This document shows, piece by piece, positions 12,687 to 12,740 of a stretch of DNA of 12,740 nt. Source of the stretch: an uncultured Mycoplasmatota bacterium (lineage in GTDB: Bacteria; Bacillota_I; Bacilli_A; RF39; UBA660); contig USIB01000038.1 in assembly GCA_900554615.1 (NCBI GenBank), positions 1 through 12,740 of the forward strand. Direction: 5' to 3'. A program made the position numbers and the translations under genes. How positions within the stretch are numbered: position 1 is the stretch's first letter; every line of letters starts with the position of its first letter. Below the pieces are notes generated by a model that saw only the letters and a list, made by a program, of their open reading frames with translations, was not told the DNA's origin and made no database searches.

Positions 12687-12711
12687 TTTCTCTTCTTCCT
12701 TTCTTTCTTTA

Positions 12712-12735
12712 GATAGGTTTCCTATCCTTAATATA
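12712..12735 (-). promoter_or_regulatory. -10 box and small dyad ahead of the surface protein gene
   Basis: On the minus strand TATATT (12735-12730) could be a -10 box, with any -35 outside the window. GATAGG and CCTATC (12726-12721 with 12717-12712) form a six-base hairpin with an AAA loop at the predicted transcript start. It could stabilise the 5' end or be a protein site. Confidence 0.35.
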
Positions 12736-12740
12736 ATTAT

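Noticed and set aside
1..12740. CRISPR array, tRNA or rRNA genes, integrase or phage module
   Set aside because: No direct repeats with regular spacers, no cloverleaf-like or rRNA-like stretch, and no recombinase or phage structural gene were seen on either strand. The collagen-like protein's spacer resembles phage-associated collagen proteins, but no phage gene is nearby.

Overview
The window is AT-rich DNA from a low-GC Gram-positive bacterium. Every gene I can support lies on the minus strand. Promoters are near-consensus sigma-A type with 17-18 base spacers, Shine-Dalgarno sites are strong, and proteins are typical of Bacillota (NAD-dependent ligase, bL19, small type I signal peptidase, MscL, sortase-type cell-wall protein, collagen-like protein). 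The standard code fits: TGG is used for Trp and no gene needs TGA read through. All thirteen complete genes end in TAA or TAG. An uncultured gut Bacilli or Mollicutes-related lineage is plausible, but this is inference.

Layout, in the direction of transcription (high to low coordinate). A cell-wall-anchored beta-helix surface protein (12686-11199) ends in a strong terminator. Next is an unrecognised 241-residue protein (11109-10384) with a possible sliding-clamp-binding tail. ligA (10329-8329) and mscL (8319-7918) form an operon whose -35 box lies inside the preceding terminator. An HTH/metallophosphoesterase fusion (7780-6767) follows. Then comes rplS (6473-6123), with a compact leader hairpin that is a candidate L19 autoregulatory site, and lepB (6085-5576) behind a hairpin at the rplS stop codon. 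A collagen-like surface protein (5512-4673) and a membrane-anchored, possibly serpin-like protein (4475-3399) come next. A small operon (3251-1484) encodes two paralogous unknown proteins and a diverged Ham1/RdgB nucleotide pyrophosphatase, from a consensus promoter with an adjacent 17-base dyad. Last are dinD (1389-559) and the start of a LysR-type regulator (311-1) that runs off the window.

The most unusual structure is intergenic. Three gaps (4548-4611, 6600-6653, 7844-7909) each hold two directly abutting hairpins. The stem sequences are unrelated, but nearly all share one design: a closing G-C pair, a single mismatch (usually C opposite T), then a C-G pair and the apical part, i.e. G-CC-loop-GT-C. 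Two loci carry the motif on the plus strand and one on the minus strand. Each pair lies just upstream of a promoter, and two of the three sit beyond an ordinary terminator. Unrelated stems around a fixed interior suggest selection for a folded DNA or RNA element. I cannot match it to a known family.
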